Origin: Prochilodus magdalenae
Lineage: Eukaryota; Chordata; Actinopteri; Characiformes; Prochilodontidae
Direction of reading: 5' to 3'
NCBI GenBank assembly: GCA_024036415.1
Contig: JAMWET010001891.1
Coordinates: 186,001-250,000 of the forward strand
DNA length: 64,000 nt
Part shown: piece after piece, positions 35,604-46,467 of the stretch
Layout: each line of letters opens with the position of its first letter
Numbering within the stretch: position 1 is the first letter of the stretch
The notes under the pieces: model-generated
What the model saw: the letters and a program-made list of their open reading frames with translations, nothing else
Told to the model about the DNA's origin: nothing
Databases searched by the model: none
Position numbers and translations under genes: made by a program

Positions 35604-35747
35604 CTTTAAGACTGCACTCATCTGGAGCTGTTTGATCTTTCCAGTCTCCGGTCACAAGGGTCACACCAGGGGCAGACAGCGACGTTACTGCGGCAATCTG
35701 CGCGGGCAGGACGGGACTCAACAGGCTCTTCCAGGCGCGCCGAGACC
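35604..35747 (-). CDS. tcerg1l: tcerg1l exon: upstream linker region
   Basis: A 144-bp exon from the acceptor gattcgcag to AAAG before gtcaga. It encodes 47 residues, SRRAWKSLLSPVLPAQIAAV and then TSLSAPGVTLVTGDWKDQTA, ending PDECSLK. It starts with two bases (GG) finishing a codon and ends with one (G), which fits the exon at 27514 exactly. Codon use is GC-rich compared with the flanking intron. No domain is recognised. It lies 8 kb upstream of the next exon. I am confident it is coding because of frame, phase and base composition, but I cannot verify its homology here. Confidence 0.75.
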
Positions 35748-36170
35748 CTGCGAATCACACGACGAAAGAGAGAACGTGATCAGAGAGCACATCTACATGA
35801 GAGAGAGAGAGAGCTGGTGGATAATTTAGAAGTACACAGAAGATAAGTGAAGATAAAGAGGATTTGCCGTGCTACAGCAACTGGCAACCAGCACTTGCTT
35901 CCCTCAAAGCACCTGATTAGCTCTTTTGTGCTGAATCAGGGAAAAACACCAGGGTGGATTTTGCTGCACACAGGGACTGAATAAAATGCAGCAGGTAAGC
36001 TATAATTCCAGGTGTATTAATTCACCTATAATACATTATGAAGCTTACTTTAATCCTCTAGGTATTACTTGATTTAGCTTATGAACCTTTTATGAACGTG
36101 AACTTTGGATCCCATGACCAGGGCTGGGATGTAGTGGGATACAAGTATTGGGAACACACACTCAGCATTT

Positions 36171-36208
36171 CATACATACATACATACATACATACATACA
36201 TACATACA
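36171..36208. repeat. (CATA)n microsatellite
   Basis: An uninterrupted CATA tetranucleotide run. Confidence 0.97.
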
Positions 36209-36261
36209 TTTGTTGCTATTATTTCACTTATGCTATACTACGCTATACTCTACTATACTCT

Positions 36262-37000
36262 ACTATAGTATCATCAAAAGAAGACTTTCACTGAGAAGGA
36301 GGTGTGGGATTGCGGTGCTGTTGGGCAGGAAGATAAAGGTTACCAGGCTCAATAAATAATGATAAATTTAAACTGATATGATCAATATTTATTATTACTG
36401 TCAGTATCGTGTCGGGCTTTGCTAACTTAACATGCCAGACGTCTCGGTATGGAGCTGTAGAGGTTCCTAATGGTGTCCTGTGATAATCCATCCCATGCAG
36501 CTTGAATATCCTCACACGGTTCCTGCAAATTTTGCGGGAGGGGTGGAGATGGAGTGATGTGTGGCATGTGACAACAAACTGTTTAACCAAGCACAGATTT
36601 GTTGGTCGTCTTCACCAAGACAAAAGTGGGACTCATAAGTGAAGAGTTACTGAAGCTGCTGAGTCACTCCATGACACCACTGCAGTCTTTGGAGATGATG
36701 TGGTGTTAAGAGCAGCCGTCGTAACCTTCTATGTGCATGTAGTCCTGTGTTGTGCAGCCGTCTGCCAGTGGTTCTGGCACTAACAGGATGACTCATGGAG
36801 ACATCACTGCTCAATGAACGTCTGCAAACGTGGCTGTTGGGTCAGTCAGGTACAGTGATAAGGCTTATCCTTGTTTACTTCACATCCCCAGCTGAGCAGG
36901 GAACTTTAATTATTTGCATGTGTCACGATGGCAAACCCACCCACCAAGTTTCATTCTTACTGGGTGATTCCGTCTGGGTATTCTTTTGATGACGAGGGTT
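36262..37000 (-). mobile_element. Tc1-like family B copy
   Basis: The left end gtatcatcaaaagaagac pairs with the right end attcttttgatgacgag. Inside it shares catcccatgcagcttgaata, taacaggatgactcatggag and gtcagtcaggtacagtgata with the copy at 14665. Confidence 0.72.
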
Positions 37001-37159
37001 TATTGTACCATCTGGGTAAAGCAAGACACATGGGTTGCCAGGTGGTGCTCTTATATTAAACACCAGGCAGAAAGACACATAGAGTATCAGTTAAAAGTTT
37101 AGACACGGCTACTCATAGAAGGTCCTCCTTATGTTTATATTAATGCTTTAAAGCTTAAA

Positions 37160-37424
37160 ACCTCTGGAGGTTTTAATGGAAGCCAAAAAAAATCCTTAAT
37201 TTTTTTTATTAATAAACAATTATAAAATTATTAATAAATAAATAAATAAATAAAAGCCAAAAAAAAATCCTTAAAAAACAAAATATTAATAAATAAATAA
37301 ATAAAACCACATTTATGACTGCATATTCCACCATCACTATATATATATATATATATATATATTTATTTATTTTTTTTGTAGTAGTAGTATTTTACCCAAC
37401 ACTAACCATGGTATAGGCTCATTT

Positions 37425-37457
<33 letters not shown>

Positions 37458-37460
37458 TAA
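37160..37460. repeat. AT-rich simple repeats
   Basis: AATA runs, a TA run near 37340 and an ATT run at 37427-37458. A 30-base stretch (gccaaaaaaaatccttaa) is duplicated at 37183 and 37255. Confidence 0.8.
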
Positions 37461-38514
37461 TTATTTCTCTTATTGTGTGCTAACTTTAGGACACAAATAG
37501 GATGTATACAGTCAAAACAAGCAATTATGCAATGTTCAAAACCATAACTATACTAGCTCCATGAGCTTAAATATCCAAATCGTGTTGTGTTCATGGAAAC
37601 GGCGCTTCTTTCTCTCCACACATATGCATCTGGGGGAGGATCCTCACCAGACGTGGGAGGATTTTAGGGGAAACGTGTGGAGTTATTAGAAATGAGTCTT
37701 ATTGCATCTCCAGCTTGATTTATGCTATAGCTTTTATACAGCAGCTATAGTTTAGCTCCAGATAGTTTCAAAGATGCAGTCCGATTGGTTAAGATGTGTT
37801 CTACCGTGTTTCTACTGAGCACCAGTTGCTACAAAGGCTGCACAAATAGGTTGCTGCTCTGTATATAGAACGGCTTGCCGGATGTAGCCTTAAGGGTGTT
37901 TGCACATTGGCACTATGTAGCTCTTATGATTCCAAGATTCCTCCAAGAGACGTTCATCTGACACGTCTCTGACATGTTTTCCAACATGTCAACATTCATC
38001 CTCCCTTTCAGAGACATGCATATGATGCTATTTGATGCCATTATATAAACAGCCAGCTGTGGATGGTAAGTTAACTATACTCACTATGCTAAGCTAATTA
38101 ATTATTATAAACATTTAACTACTTTCTTTAATCCAACTGAATTCAAAGCCTTTGTGAAAAGAAGAACAACATAAAAATAACAATAGAAGAATATTTATAT
38201 TGTATGTTTATTGTTCATAAATTTAATTCTGTCTAAAGACCATATAAATAATTTGGAAAACCCAAAAACAACACATTCACATATGACTGTGTTATGCCAT
38301 CAGTATAGTGTAAGGCTCATGAGTTGCCATGTACACTACCGCTCGAAAGTTCTAGACATGGCTAATAGAAAGTTCTCCTTCTAAATGCTTTAGTGAAGAA
38401 TAAAAGTGAAGAACAGAATCAACCTATAAAATAACACTCATGAAATGATCCAGTCCACCTTAAAAACCTCCAAAACTGAGCCTCCAGTAATGTTTTCTTA
38501 ACCTGCAGTGGAGG
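37461..38514. other. Intron stretch, nothing recognised
   Basis: No gene or named repeat is supported. Confidence 0.4.
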
Positions 38515-38935
38515 CTGATAAAACAATTACGACCACGCCCCCCTGAACATCAATGGCTCTGTTGTAGAAATCGTCCAGAGCACAAAGTTCCTCGGCGTCC
38601 ACATTACAGAGAACCTCACATGGTCCCTCAACACCAGCTCAATAGCCAAGAAAGCCCAGTGCCTTTACTTCCTCCTCCAATCCTCACCATGTTCTACAGA
38701 GGGACTGTGGAGATCATCCTGAGCAACTGCATCATCGCCTGGTTTGGGAATTGCAATGCCTCAGACCGCAAGACCCTACAGCGAATAGTGAGGACAGCTG
38801 AGAAGATCATAGGGGTCTCTCTCCCTTCTGTCACAGACATTCACACCACACGCTGCACCCGTAAGGCCCTCAGCCTTGTGAAATGGAATTGAGCAAATGG
38901 AACGTAATTTCATTTCACTGTACTTGTACAGAAGC
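38515..38935 (+). mobile_element. L2-like LINE 3' fragment
   Basis: Encodes, with breaks, KFLGVHITENLTWSLNTSSI, AKKAQ, ILTMFYRGTVEIILSNCIIA, WFGN and TLQRIVRTAEKIIG. This is the region after the reverse-transcriptase core in L2-type LINEs of fish. The C-terminus is lost and an acgtaatttcatttcactgt 3' tail follows. Confidence 0.8.
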
Positions 38936-38965
38936 TGAAACGGCAATAGGAGCCACCTGTCTTGA

Positions 38966-39127
38966 CTACAAGTAGGCCAGTGTAGTGTTAGGAGTCTTGC
39001 CCAAGGACTCTTACTGGTGTAGCACAGCATAGTCACCCAGAGCGGGATTCAAACCCCAGTCTCCCACATGTGGTGGTGTCTCACTGGTAGGTAGGGGTGT
39101 TATCCACTGAGCTACACCAACCACTAT
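38966..39127 (-). mobile_element. SINE family A copy
   Basis: The minus strand head gtggttggtgtagctcagtg and the B-box gtttgaatcccgctctgg are clear. The 3' tail part is short. Confidence 0.78.
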
Positions 39128-39768
39128 GTAGATCATAATGTCTATTGTTTCAGATCTCATCAGTTGGAGCTGTTAAGTGTACACCTGTAGAGTCTTTAAG
39201 GCCACCACAAAAATCCATTTAGCTGAATGTGTCTAAACTTTGGGCGTGACTGGTACTGTGCATAGCACTGAACTCACAGAGGAGGTCACCACATAGCTCA
39301 CACTACCATCATGTGCCAATACACCCCCCCGACACAGAAATACAAAATGCCACACCCTATTAACTGATGAACAACAACACAGTCCCACCTCCCATGATCC
39401 TCCTGGCATGGCCTTCAGCATGATTCTAGAGCACAGTGCCAGCTGGTAGTGGGTCTCTATGATATATGTTAAATGTATAGTAAAAATGAAGAAATGTGTA
39501 TAATAGTGTAGCAGAAAATAAAAGAAATTTGAAATAACAGCCATAGTAAATAACTTCTGTGAGAGAGCATCTCAGCTGCAGGCTGTTTGATCAGATTCGG
39601 AAGAAGTGTGCGACAGCAGGCCTACATCAAACCTGAACCTGTCATTGCTCCTCTGCAGCGACTGAACAAACTGAAATTAGTCGCAGTAGAAACGGAATAC
39701 TAATCAGAACACAGGACGGACTGCGAAATGCTTTACAGACCCAACGGAGCGCAATGACGTTCCATTGG

Positions 39769-39787
39769 AAAAGGTGTGTGGAACCTG
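39769..39787. repeat. Left target-site duplication of the L1 insertion
   Basis: aaaaggtgtgtggaacctg, 19 bases, is repeated exactly at 40826-40844 on the other side of the element. Confidence 0.95.
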
Positions 39788-40825
39788 CCTTTTGTTTATT
39801 CTTCTTAGTCTAAGCAAAACATTAATGTATTGTACGATATCTTCGATTCAGATGGCTTGCGCTCCTTTCAGGATTTGTGTAATTCTTTTGCTATACCTGG
39901 CACATCTTACTTTTTGTATCTTAGACTTCGCTCGGCACTTCGTGCTTATGGACTGCCTTGGCACTCTCAGTTAGTTGATCATCACCTACTTGAGCATTTG
40001 AATAACATCATCTCAAGGACTAGTCTCATATCTCTATGATTTGTTAATTTAAACTAAAAATTCCAATATAGGATCAGTTTTTGCTTGGAATACAGAGATC
40101 AGTGCTCTTGGTGTAACTCCAGACTGGGATGTAATATGGCATAATATCTGTCACATCAATTAATACACTTTAAGTTACTTCATAGGCTTTACATAACATC
40201 CTGCCGTGCTTTTTTGATGAAACTGCCCAGTGAAAAAAGATGTAACATGTAATTCAGGTTCTGTTGGGGACTACATTCATATGGCTGTGCCAACACATTA
40301 TGTCTTTTTGGGGCTACGTGGTGCAAACTCTGTCTGATCTCCTTGATGTTAATATCCCTTACTGTCCAGGTCTGCTGCTATTGGGAGATGACTGTAAAGT
40401 AACTCTTATGCAGCAAATAAAAGGGGTGATGGCAGCTTTAACAGCCTCGAAAAAGTCTATTTTGAAGGGTTGGTTTACGCCAGGTATCCAGCTACGTTCA
40501 TCCTGGGTTTGTTACTTCTTGGACATTCTTATTATGGAACGAGCCACAGCTAGATGTCATAGGGCAAAATCTGCAACAATCCAGACCTGGTCCAAAGCTA
40601 TTGGTTTTGTCAAGGCCCTTTACAACTAGATTGTCTTACTACTGGTCTTTGTTTGCTGCTGTGGTTGTTGATATGTTCGCTGTTATTGTTATTTATTCAT
40701 TTATTTTTAATTATTATTTCATTTTTTGTTCTTATTCTTTTCTTTCTGCTGATTTGTGGCAGAGTTAATGTGTTTTGTATTTTTTTTTGGAAGACAATAA
40801 ATACTTATTAACAAAAAAAGAAAAG
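39788..40825 (+). mobile_element. 5'-truncated L1-like retrotransposon
   Basis: About 1.04 kb between exact 19-bp direct repeats, ending in a tail rich in A (aacaaaaaaagaaaag). Open parts encode DSDGLRSFQDLCNSFAIPGT and, in another frame, CPGLLLLGDDCKVTLMQQIK plus ILKGW. These fit the C-terminal region of L1-type ORF2. At least one frameshift separates them. A truncated 5' end, an A-rich 3' end and a long duplication are marks of target-primed reverse transcription. Confidence 0.88.
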
Positions 40826-40844
40826 AAAAGGTGTGTGGAACCTG
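40826..40844. repeat. Right target-site duplication of the L1 insertion
   Basis: An exact copy of 39769-39787. Its first A residues merge with the A-rich tail. Confidence 0.95.
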
Positions 40845-41458
40845 ATACTCTGGCAGTTCTCCAGCTCTATACCTAAAATAAAAGGGCTGCTATGTTTGGT
40901 GGATTAATTTTAAAACACGCTTGATCCAATGTTCAGAACTTTCTGGCTTAACACTTTTCAGTTTTTTGCAGTGCATGTGCAACAAAAAACAAACACAACA
41001 CTTGCTATCATGAGTAACATCACACCCAGCATCAAAGCCATGATATCATTCACAATACCCATACTCCCTCATACTCCCTCCCATGTTCTTTAGCTTACTT
41101 GTAAACAATTAATTAAGTTTTTAGTTTCAAATATTCCCATATTAATTGCAGTTACCAACAGAATGTGAAGGAATACTAGTATTTAATTTGGTAGTATGTC
41201 AAAGACATTTATGTACTGTGTTGCTGAGATATCCACTATGCTGTCTACTAGCATGCTAGCCCCGGCCTGTCCTGTCTTGTAACATCACTTGAAGAGGAGA
41301 TAGTGAGTCACTGTGGCGTTGAATGGGGAGTCCAACAAGAGCAGATGAAGAGGTAGTGCTTCTATCATTCTAACCTCTTATCAATCATGTTGAAGGTTTA
41401 GCTCCCACCCATTACATGATTTAAGGGCAGGCAGCCAATGAAAGGAGCAGTACACATG
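40845..41458. other. Intron stretch, nothing recognised
   Basis: No gene or named repeat is supported. Confidence 0.4.
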
Positions 41459-41640
41459 TGGTTGGTATAGTGTAGTGGTCAACCCCTTTGCCTCCCAAGC
41501 TGTACAGCAGGATTCGATTCCCTAACTGTGCAAGCGCTGTATACCATACCAATGCATGTCTTGGGCAAGACTCCTAACACCACTTCACCTTCCTATGTCA
41601 GAAATGACTGAATAGCAAGTCGCTCTGGACAACGCGTGTG
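41459..41640 (+). mobile_element. SINE family A copy, diverged
   Basis: tggttggtatagtgtagtgg head, gattcgattccctaactgtg B-box region and ctctggacaacgcgtgtgcc in place of the usual tail. Confidence 0.7.
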
Positions 41641-41859
41641 CCAGATATCATAAATATAAACACAATGATGGGTGGAGCTCTTGGCTGTCCCCTCTCGCCA
41701 AGAAACTACATTCACCAGCCAACAGAGGAAGTGACATAGATAGAGGCAGAATGAGAGGTAACGTTGCCGCCGCTTTCCACCACTGGGGACACTCATGGCA
41801 GGTAAGGGGATGAACAGTCAGCTTCACCACAACTCTCTGCTGATATGGAGTATGAATGA

Positions 41860-42220
41860 CTTGGGTCAGCATGGTGCTACACCGGGTAGCACTGTCACCT
41901 TACAGAAAGAAGGGTCTGGGTTTGATTCCCAGCTGGGGTCTTTCTGTCTGGAGCATGCATGGTCCCCTCCATGTCCACCTGGGTTTTCTCCGGATGCTCC
42001 AGTTTCCTCCCACAGTCCAAAGGCATGCAGTCAGGTGAACCGGAGATGCTAAATTGGCCCCTAAGGGTAAGTGTGCGTGTGTCGCCCCTGCGATAGACTG
42101 GCAGTCTGCCCAGGGTGTCTCCTGCCTTCCACCCAGTGAATGCCGGGATGGGCTCCAGCACCCCACTCGCTGCCCAGAAGGACAAGCAGCTTTGAAGATG
42201 AATGAATGAATGAATGATGG
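41860..42220 (+). mobile_element. SINE family C, tRNA-headed with GAAT-repeat tail
   Basis: The head has gggtagcactgtcaccttac and a B-box, gtttgattcccagc. The body reads ctccagtttcctcccacagt and ccggagatgctaaattggcc, and the end is gatgaatgaatgaatgaatg. This arrangement is a widespread teleost SINE whose 3' end resembles an RTE-type LINE. It is nearly full-length. Confidence 0.88.
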
Positions 42221-43169
42221 AGGCAGTGAAACCGGAGAAATGTCTATCATTTGATGACTCTGGGCTAGCCTGTTTAGCTCCAGTTCCTTTTGATAGGTGT
42301 TGTTTATTCACTATGCCGTGAAGACCGGGGGCAGGATGATGGCACGGGTAGGCAGTAGAGAGCAACTGTTAACATGAAAGCCAAGTCATTTTGAAATCCC
42401 AGCTGGACACATTTTATCTGATCTCCCAAAGTTAGAGCCTTTCAATCCAGTCATGTACCAAAGAGTTTTAAAGCCATACAGTGTAGACGTGTGTTGATAT
42501 CTGTGTAGAAATACTGTGTGTATATATGTTTATGCCCTCCACACGGTTTCCCATGTTCATGTTCAGATTAACATTTGAATAGAGCGTATGTTGTTTACAG
42601 TCCATTTGCTTCAACCAGGCAAGATTCAACCTTTCATTCCTCCCCTCCTGTCTGAATTCGGGAGGATAACCGAGCCTTGTTTGGAAAGGTTAATTACGTT
42701 TGACTTTAGCCGTAGGCTGGGTATTGTCTGAGTGTCAAGCCGAATATGAATCTGCCATTTTCACCGGCACGGGAAACAAGCTTCAAATTGGGAACAAAAT
42801 TCAAATTTGCAAAGCCGTGTTTCAAGTTAGCAGTCCGGTCTGCGTTCCTTCAGACAGATTCCTTTCAGAGCCATTCGGTACAATACAACTCAATACGGAG
42901 GGCGGGTCAAGGTACGTTACGACGCCGGACACAACGGGAAAAGCATAATTGGCTGTGTTTGTGTGTTACTTCGGTGGCAGTTTTCGATTCAGAGACAGAT
43001 GTTTTTGAGGCTTTTATGGACCATTAAAAAAAAAAAACCCAGCCCCAACTGCCCTGATGAGACCCATCAAAATAATCATCCATTTCAGCACGGATAACCA
43101 CCACTGACGACTCCTTAAAGCGTAAAGGAGCAACAGGACTGCTGTAGGACAGACAGAGCCAGATTTATA

Positions 43170-43171
<2 letters not shown>
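42221..43171. other. Intron stretch, nothing recognised
   Basis: Open frames near 42700-43020 on the plus strand overlap in two frames and show no domain. Confidence 0.4.
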
Positions 43172-43216
<45 letters not shown>

Positions 43217-43217
43217 G

Positions 43218-43265
<48 letters not shown>

Positions 43266-44188
43266 GGAGAGAGAGAGAAAGCGGGGAGGGAGAGAGAGAG
43301 AGAGAGAGAAAGGGGAGAGAGAGAGAAAGCGGGGAGGGAGAGAGAGAGAGAGAAAGGGTGGAGAGAGAGAAAGTGGGGAGAGAGAGAGGGAGAGAAAGGG
43401 TGGAGAGAGAGAAAGTGGGGAGAGAGAGAGGGAGAGAAAGGGGGGAGAGAGAGAAAGCAGAGAGAGAGAGAGAGAGAGAGAGGAGGAGGAGGAGGAGAGA
43501 GAGAAAAAGTAAAAGAAGAGAGATAAGAGATAAGGTGGAGAGGGGAGACAAGGAGAGAGAGATATTAAGTGAATGAATGGAGACAAACGAGAGAGGGAAG
43601 AGGGAAGGGGAGAGAAACAGAGATAGAGAGAAAGAGAAAGAAAGGAGGGATAAATGAGGAGTGAGAAAGAAGTGAAGTAAAAGAATGTAGAGAAGGTAAA
43701 GAGGGAGAGGTTCGGGACAGCAATAGAAAGAGAGAATAAAGGGAAGAAGAGGGAAATAAAGTGGAGGATGGGAGAGAAGGTAAAAACGCAGTGGGTAAAA
43801 AAAGAAAAAGTGAAAGAAGGGCAGGAGAAAAAAAAGAAAAACAGAGAGAGAAAGACAGAGAGACAGAGAGAGGGAGGGAGATTGGGAGTGAAAGAGAGAG
43901 ATAAGAAAAGTGAAAGAATGGAGAGATCAGGTAATGAGAGGGAGAGAGAGAGTGAAAAAGGAATAAAGGGAAAAAACGAGAGGTAAGGTAACGAGAAAGG
44001 GGGGAGGTGAGAGTAAGTGAAAGAATGGAAAGATAAGGTAAGGAGGGAGAGGGAAAAAGAGGGAGGGGGAGAGAGTGGGGGAAGTGAGAAAAAGAGCATG
44101 AAAGAAACGAAAAAAGGAGAAGGTAAAATGAGAGAGATAAAAGGGAAAGACAGAAATGGAGATAAGGAGAAGTGGGAGAGGTGAGAAG
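43172..44188. repeat. 1-kb purine-only GA tract
   Basis: Almost uninterrupted purines on the plus strand. It starts as pure (GA)n, then higher-order blocks such as gagagaaaggggagagagag and gagagaaagcggggaggg repeat in tandem before fading into irregular GA-rich text. The matching Ser/Leu/Phe open frame on the minus strand is a by-product. Confidence 0.97.
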
Positions 44189-44617
44189 TCCAAGCTGATT
44201 CACACAGAGTGAATTAGTGATGAGAAAAAGATGGTGTGAGATCCAGCAGATGGAAATAAGTCAGGTGGAGGAGGTGTAGTGCTTTCTGCATCCAGCTGTG
44301 AGTCAGCAGATCTCAAACCTCACTCACACTGAGGGAAGTGGTTGATTAAAGGACACAGGTAAACATGTCACTGGATGTTAAGCCTCACTGAAAGATGGCC
44401 GTGATGGCTGTTTGGTGTTGCCTCCTATAAAGGACTGTAGTATGACGAGTCGTGAAGAATACATCTCATATGCATAAAGCAAACAGAGACTGATGGAGAA
44501 ACAGACTGTCTAGCGAGTGCAAAAAGAGACCCAGGCAAGTGTCTGTAGAATCAGGTTTACACCCTCATGTTGAAGGGTCCTCTCCTTCCGTGTTGTAGAC
44601 TAAAGGCTGTTTTTAGG

Positions 44618-45627
44618 CTAGGGTTAAGGTAAGGTGAGGGGTAGTTTTAGGGTTAGGGTTAAGTTTGGGGTTAGAGTAAGGTTAGGTATGGGTTAAGGTT
44701 AAGGTAATGTATAGTTCAGGGTTAGGGTAAGTTTGTGGTTAGAGTCAGGTTATATATTGGTTAAGGTAAGGTATGGTTCAGGGTTAGAGTAAGTTTGGGG
44801 TTAGAGTAAGGTTAAGTATGGGATAGGGTTAAGGTAAGATATGGTTTGGGGTTAGAGTAAGGTTGAGTATGGGTTAAGGTAAAAGATGGTTCAGGGTTAG
44901 GGTAAGTTTGTGGTTAGACTCAGGTTAAGTTTGGGGTTAGAGTAAGGTTGAGTATGGGTAAAGATTAGGGTAAGGTATGGTTCAGGGTCAGGGTAAGTTT
45001 GAGGTTAGAGTAAGGTTGAGTATGGGTTAAGGTGCGGTATGGTTCAGGGTTAGGGTTAAGTTTGAGGTTTGAGTCAGGTTGAGTATGGGTTAAGGTGAGG
45101 TATGGTTCAGGGTTAGGGTTAAGTTTGAGGTTCGAGTCAGGTTGAGTATGGGTTAAGGTGAGGTATGGTTAGGTTATGGGTTAAAAGTTAGGGAGGTTCG
45201 GTTCAGGGGTGAGTAGGGTTAAGGGGAGGTATGGTTAGAGTAAGGTTAGGTTTGGGGTTAGAGTAAGGTTAGGTATGGGTAAAGGTTAGGGTAAAGTATG
45301 GTTCAGGGTTAGGGTAAGTTTGGGGTTAGAGTAGGGTTAAGTATGGGTTAAGGTGAGGTATGGTTCAGGGTTAGGGTAAGTTTGGGGTTAGAGTCAGGTT
45401 GAGTATGGGTTAAGGGGAGGTGTGGTTCAGGGTTAGGGTAAGTTTGGGGTTAGAGTCAGGTTGAGTATGGGTTAAGGTGAGGTATGGTTCAGGGTTAGGG
45501 TAAGTTTGGGGTTAGAGTCGGGTTAGGATAAGGTTAAGTTTATGGATAGGCTAGGTTATGGTATGGTATGAGTTAGGGATAGGGTTAGGTTAGGGTTATG
45601 GCAGTGTCTCTAGGGTTAGGGTTAGGC
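44618..45627. repeat. Telomere-like 62-bp minisatellite
   Basis: TTAGGG/TTAAGG variants throughout, arranged in a unit of about 62 bases (gttcagggttagggtaagtt, then tggggttagagtcaggttga, gtatgggttaaggtgagg). Adjacent units at 45426-45549 are almost identical, while those on the left are more diverged. A GTGTGT stretch follows at 45656-45702. Confidence 0.93.
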
Positions 45628-46467
45628 TCACAGCAATAAGCGTGTGGGCGTGTTTGTGTTTGTGTATGTGTGTGTGTGTTTGCGTGCGTGTGTGTGTGTG
45701 TTGGAGATGGGGGTGAGGAGGTGTCAGAGATATATGTACCACTAATAATGGGAAATATATTGCTTGTAAATTACCACTGCTAATAAAAAATAAATAAAGC
45801 ACTGCATTAATTAACTAGGTGCCCTCAGTGGCAGCATCACTGTCAACGTTACACAGCACATATCATCCAATATGAGTTTCATAAGCCGCAGTAATCCCCG
45901 AGGCTCTGTCACACACGACAATATCATAAACAACAAAGAAACAATTAAGTAGATTAAATAAATAAATGAATAAATAAATAAATAAATAAAGGGTCTCACG
46001 GCGTGGTGGGCTACATATGAATTAGCTCCGGGTTTAATCTAACTTAGTTTCTGTTTATTGTGTGGCCTGTGGATCAACTCATGTGTTCCACAGGCCACAC
46101 ACTTATTGCTATTGAACCTATGCTGTATTTATCTTCTCTGTATCAGCACTGGCTAGGTATTGGTAGATATCGGACCCATGCTGTATTTATCTTCTCTGTA
46201 TCAGCACTGGCTAGGTATTGGTAGATATCGGACCTATGCTGTGTTTCCCTAAGTCTAGTAGGGAATAGAGTTGTGTAGATGATTGCCCTGAATGGCCACA
46301 CCTTACATGGTACAACCAGTAAAGCACATCACTACTCGTTTATACACAGACCACAGTATTTGATTACAGCATCATGATAAATCTGGCAGCTGTGTTTATG
46401 AAAATCCCATGGAAAGGAATTCAGCAGTATCATTACACAGCTGTGGCAAAACTGCATCAATAAAGCA
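45628..46467. other. Intron stretch with a small tandem duplication
   Basis: ctgtatttatcttctctgta with the following cagcactggctaggtattgg occurs twice at 46122 and 46182, a 60-bp tandem duplication. No gene. Confidence 0.6.

Noticed and set aside
43014..44203. 361-residue Ser/Leu/Phe-rich open frame on the minus strand
   Set aside because: Translation of a GA/CT tract; low complexity only.
44618..45627. A true chromosome end
   Set aside because: Units are degenerate, and unique sequence and a gene exon lie on both sides.
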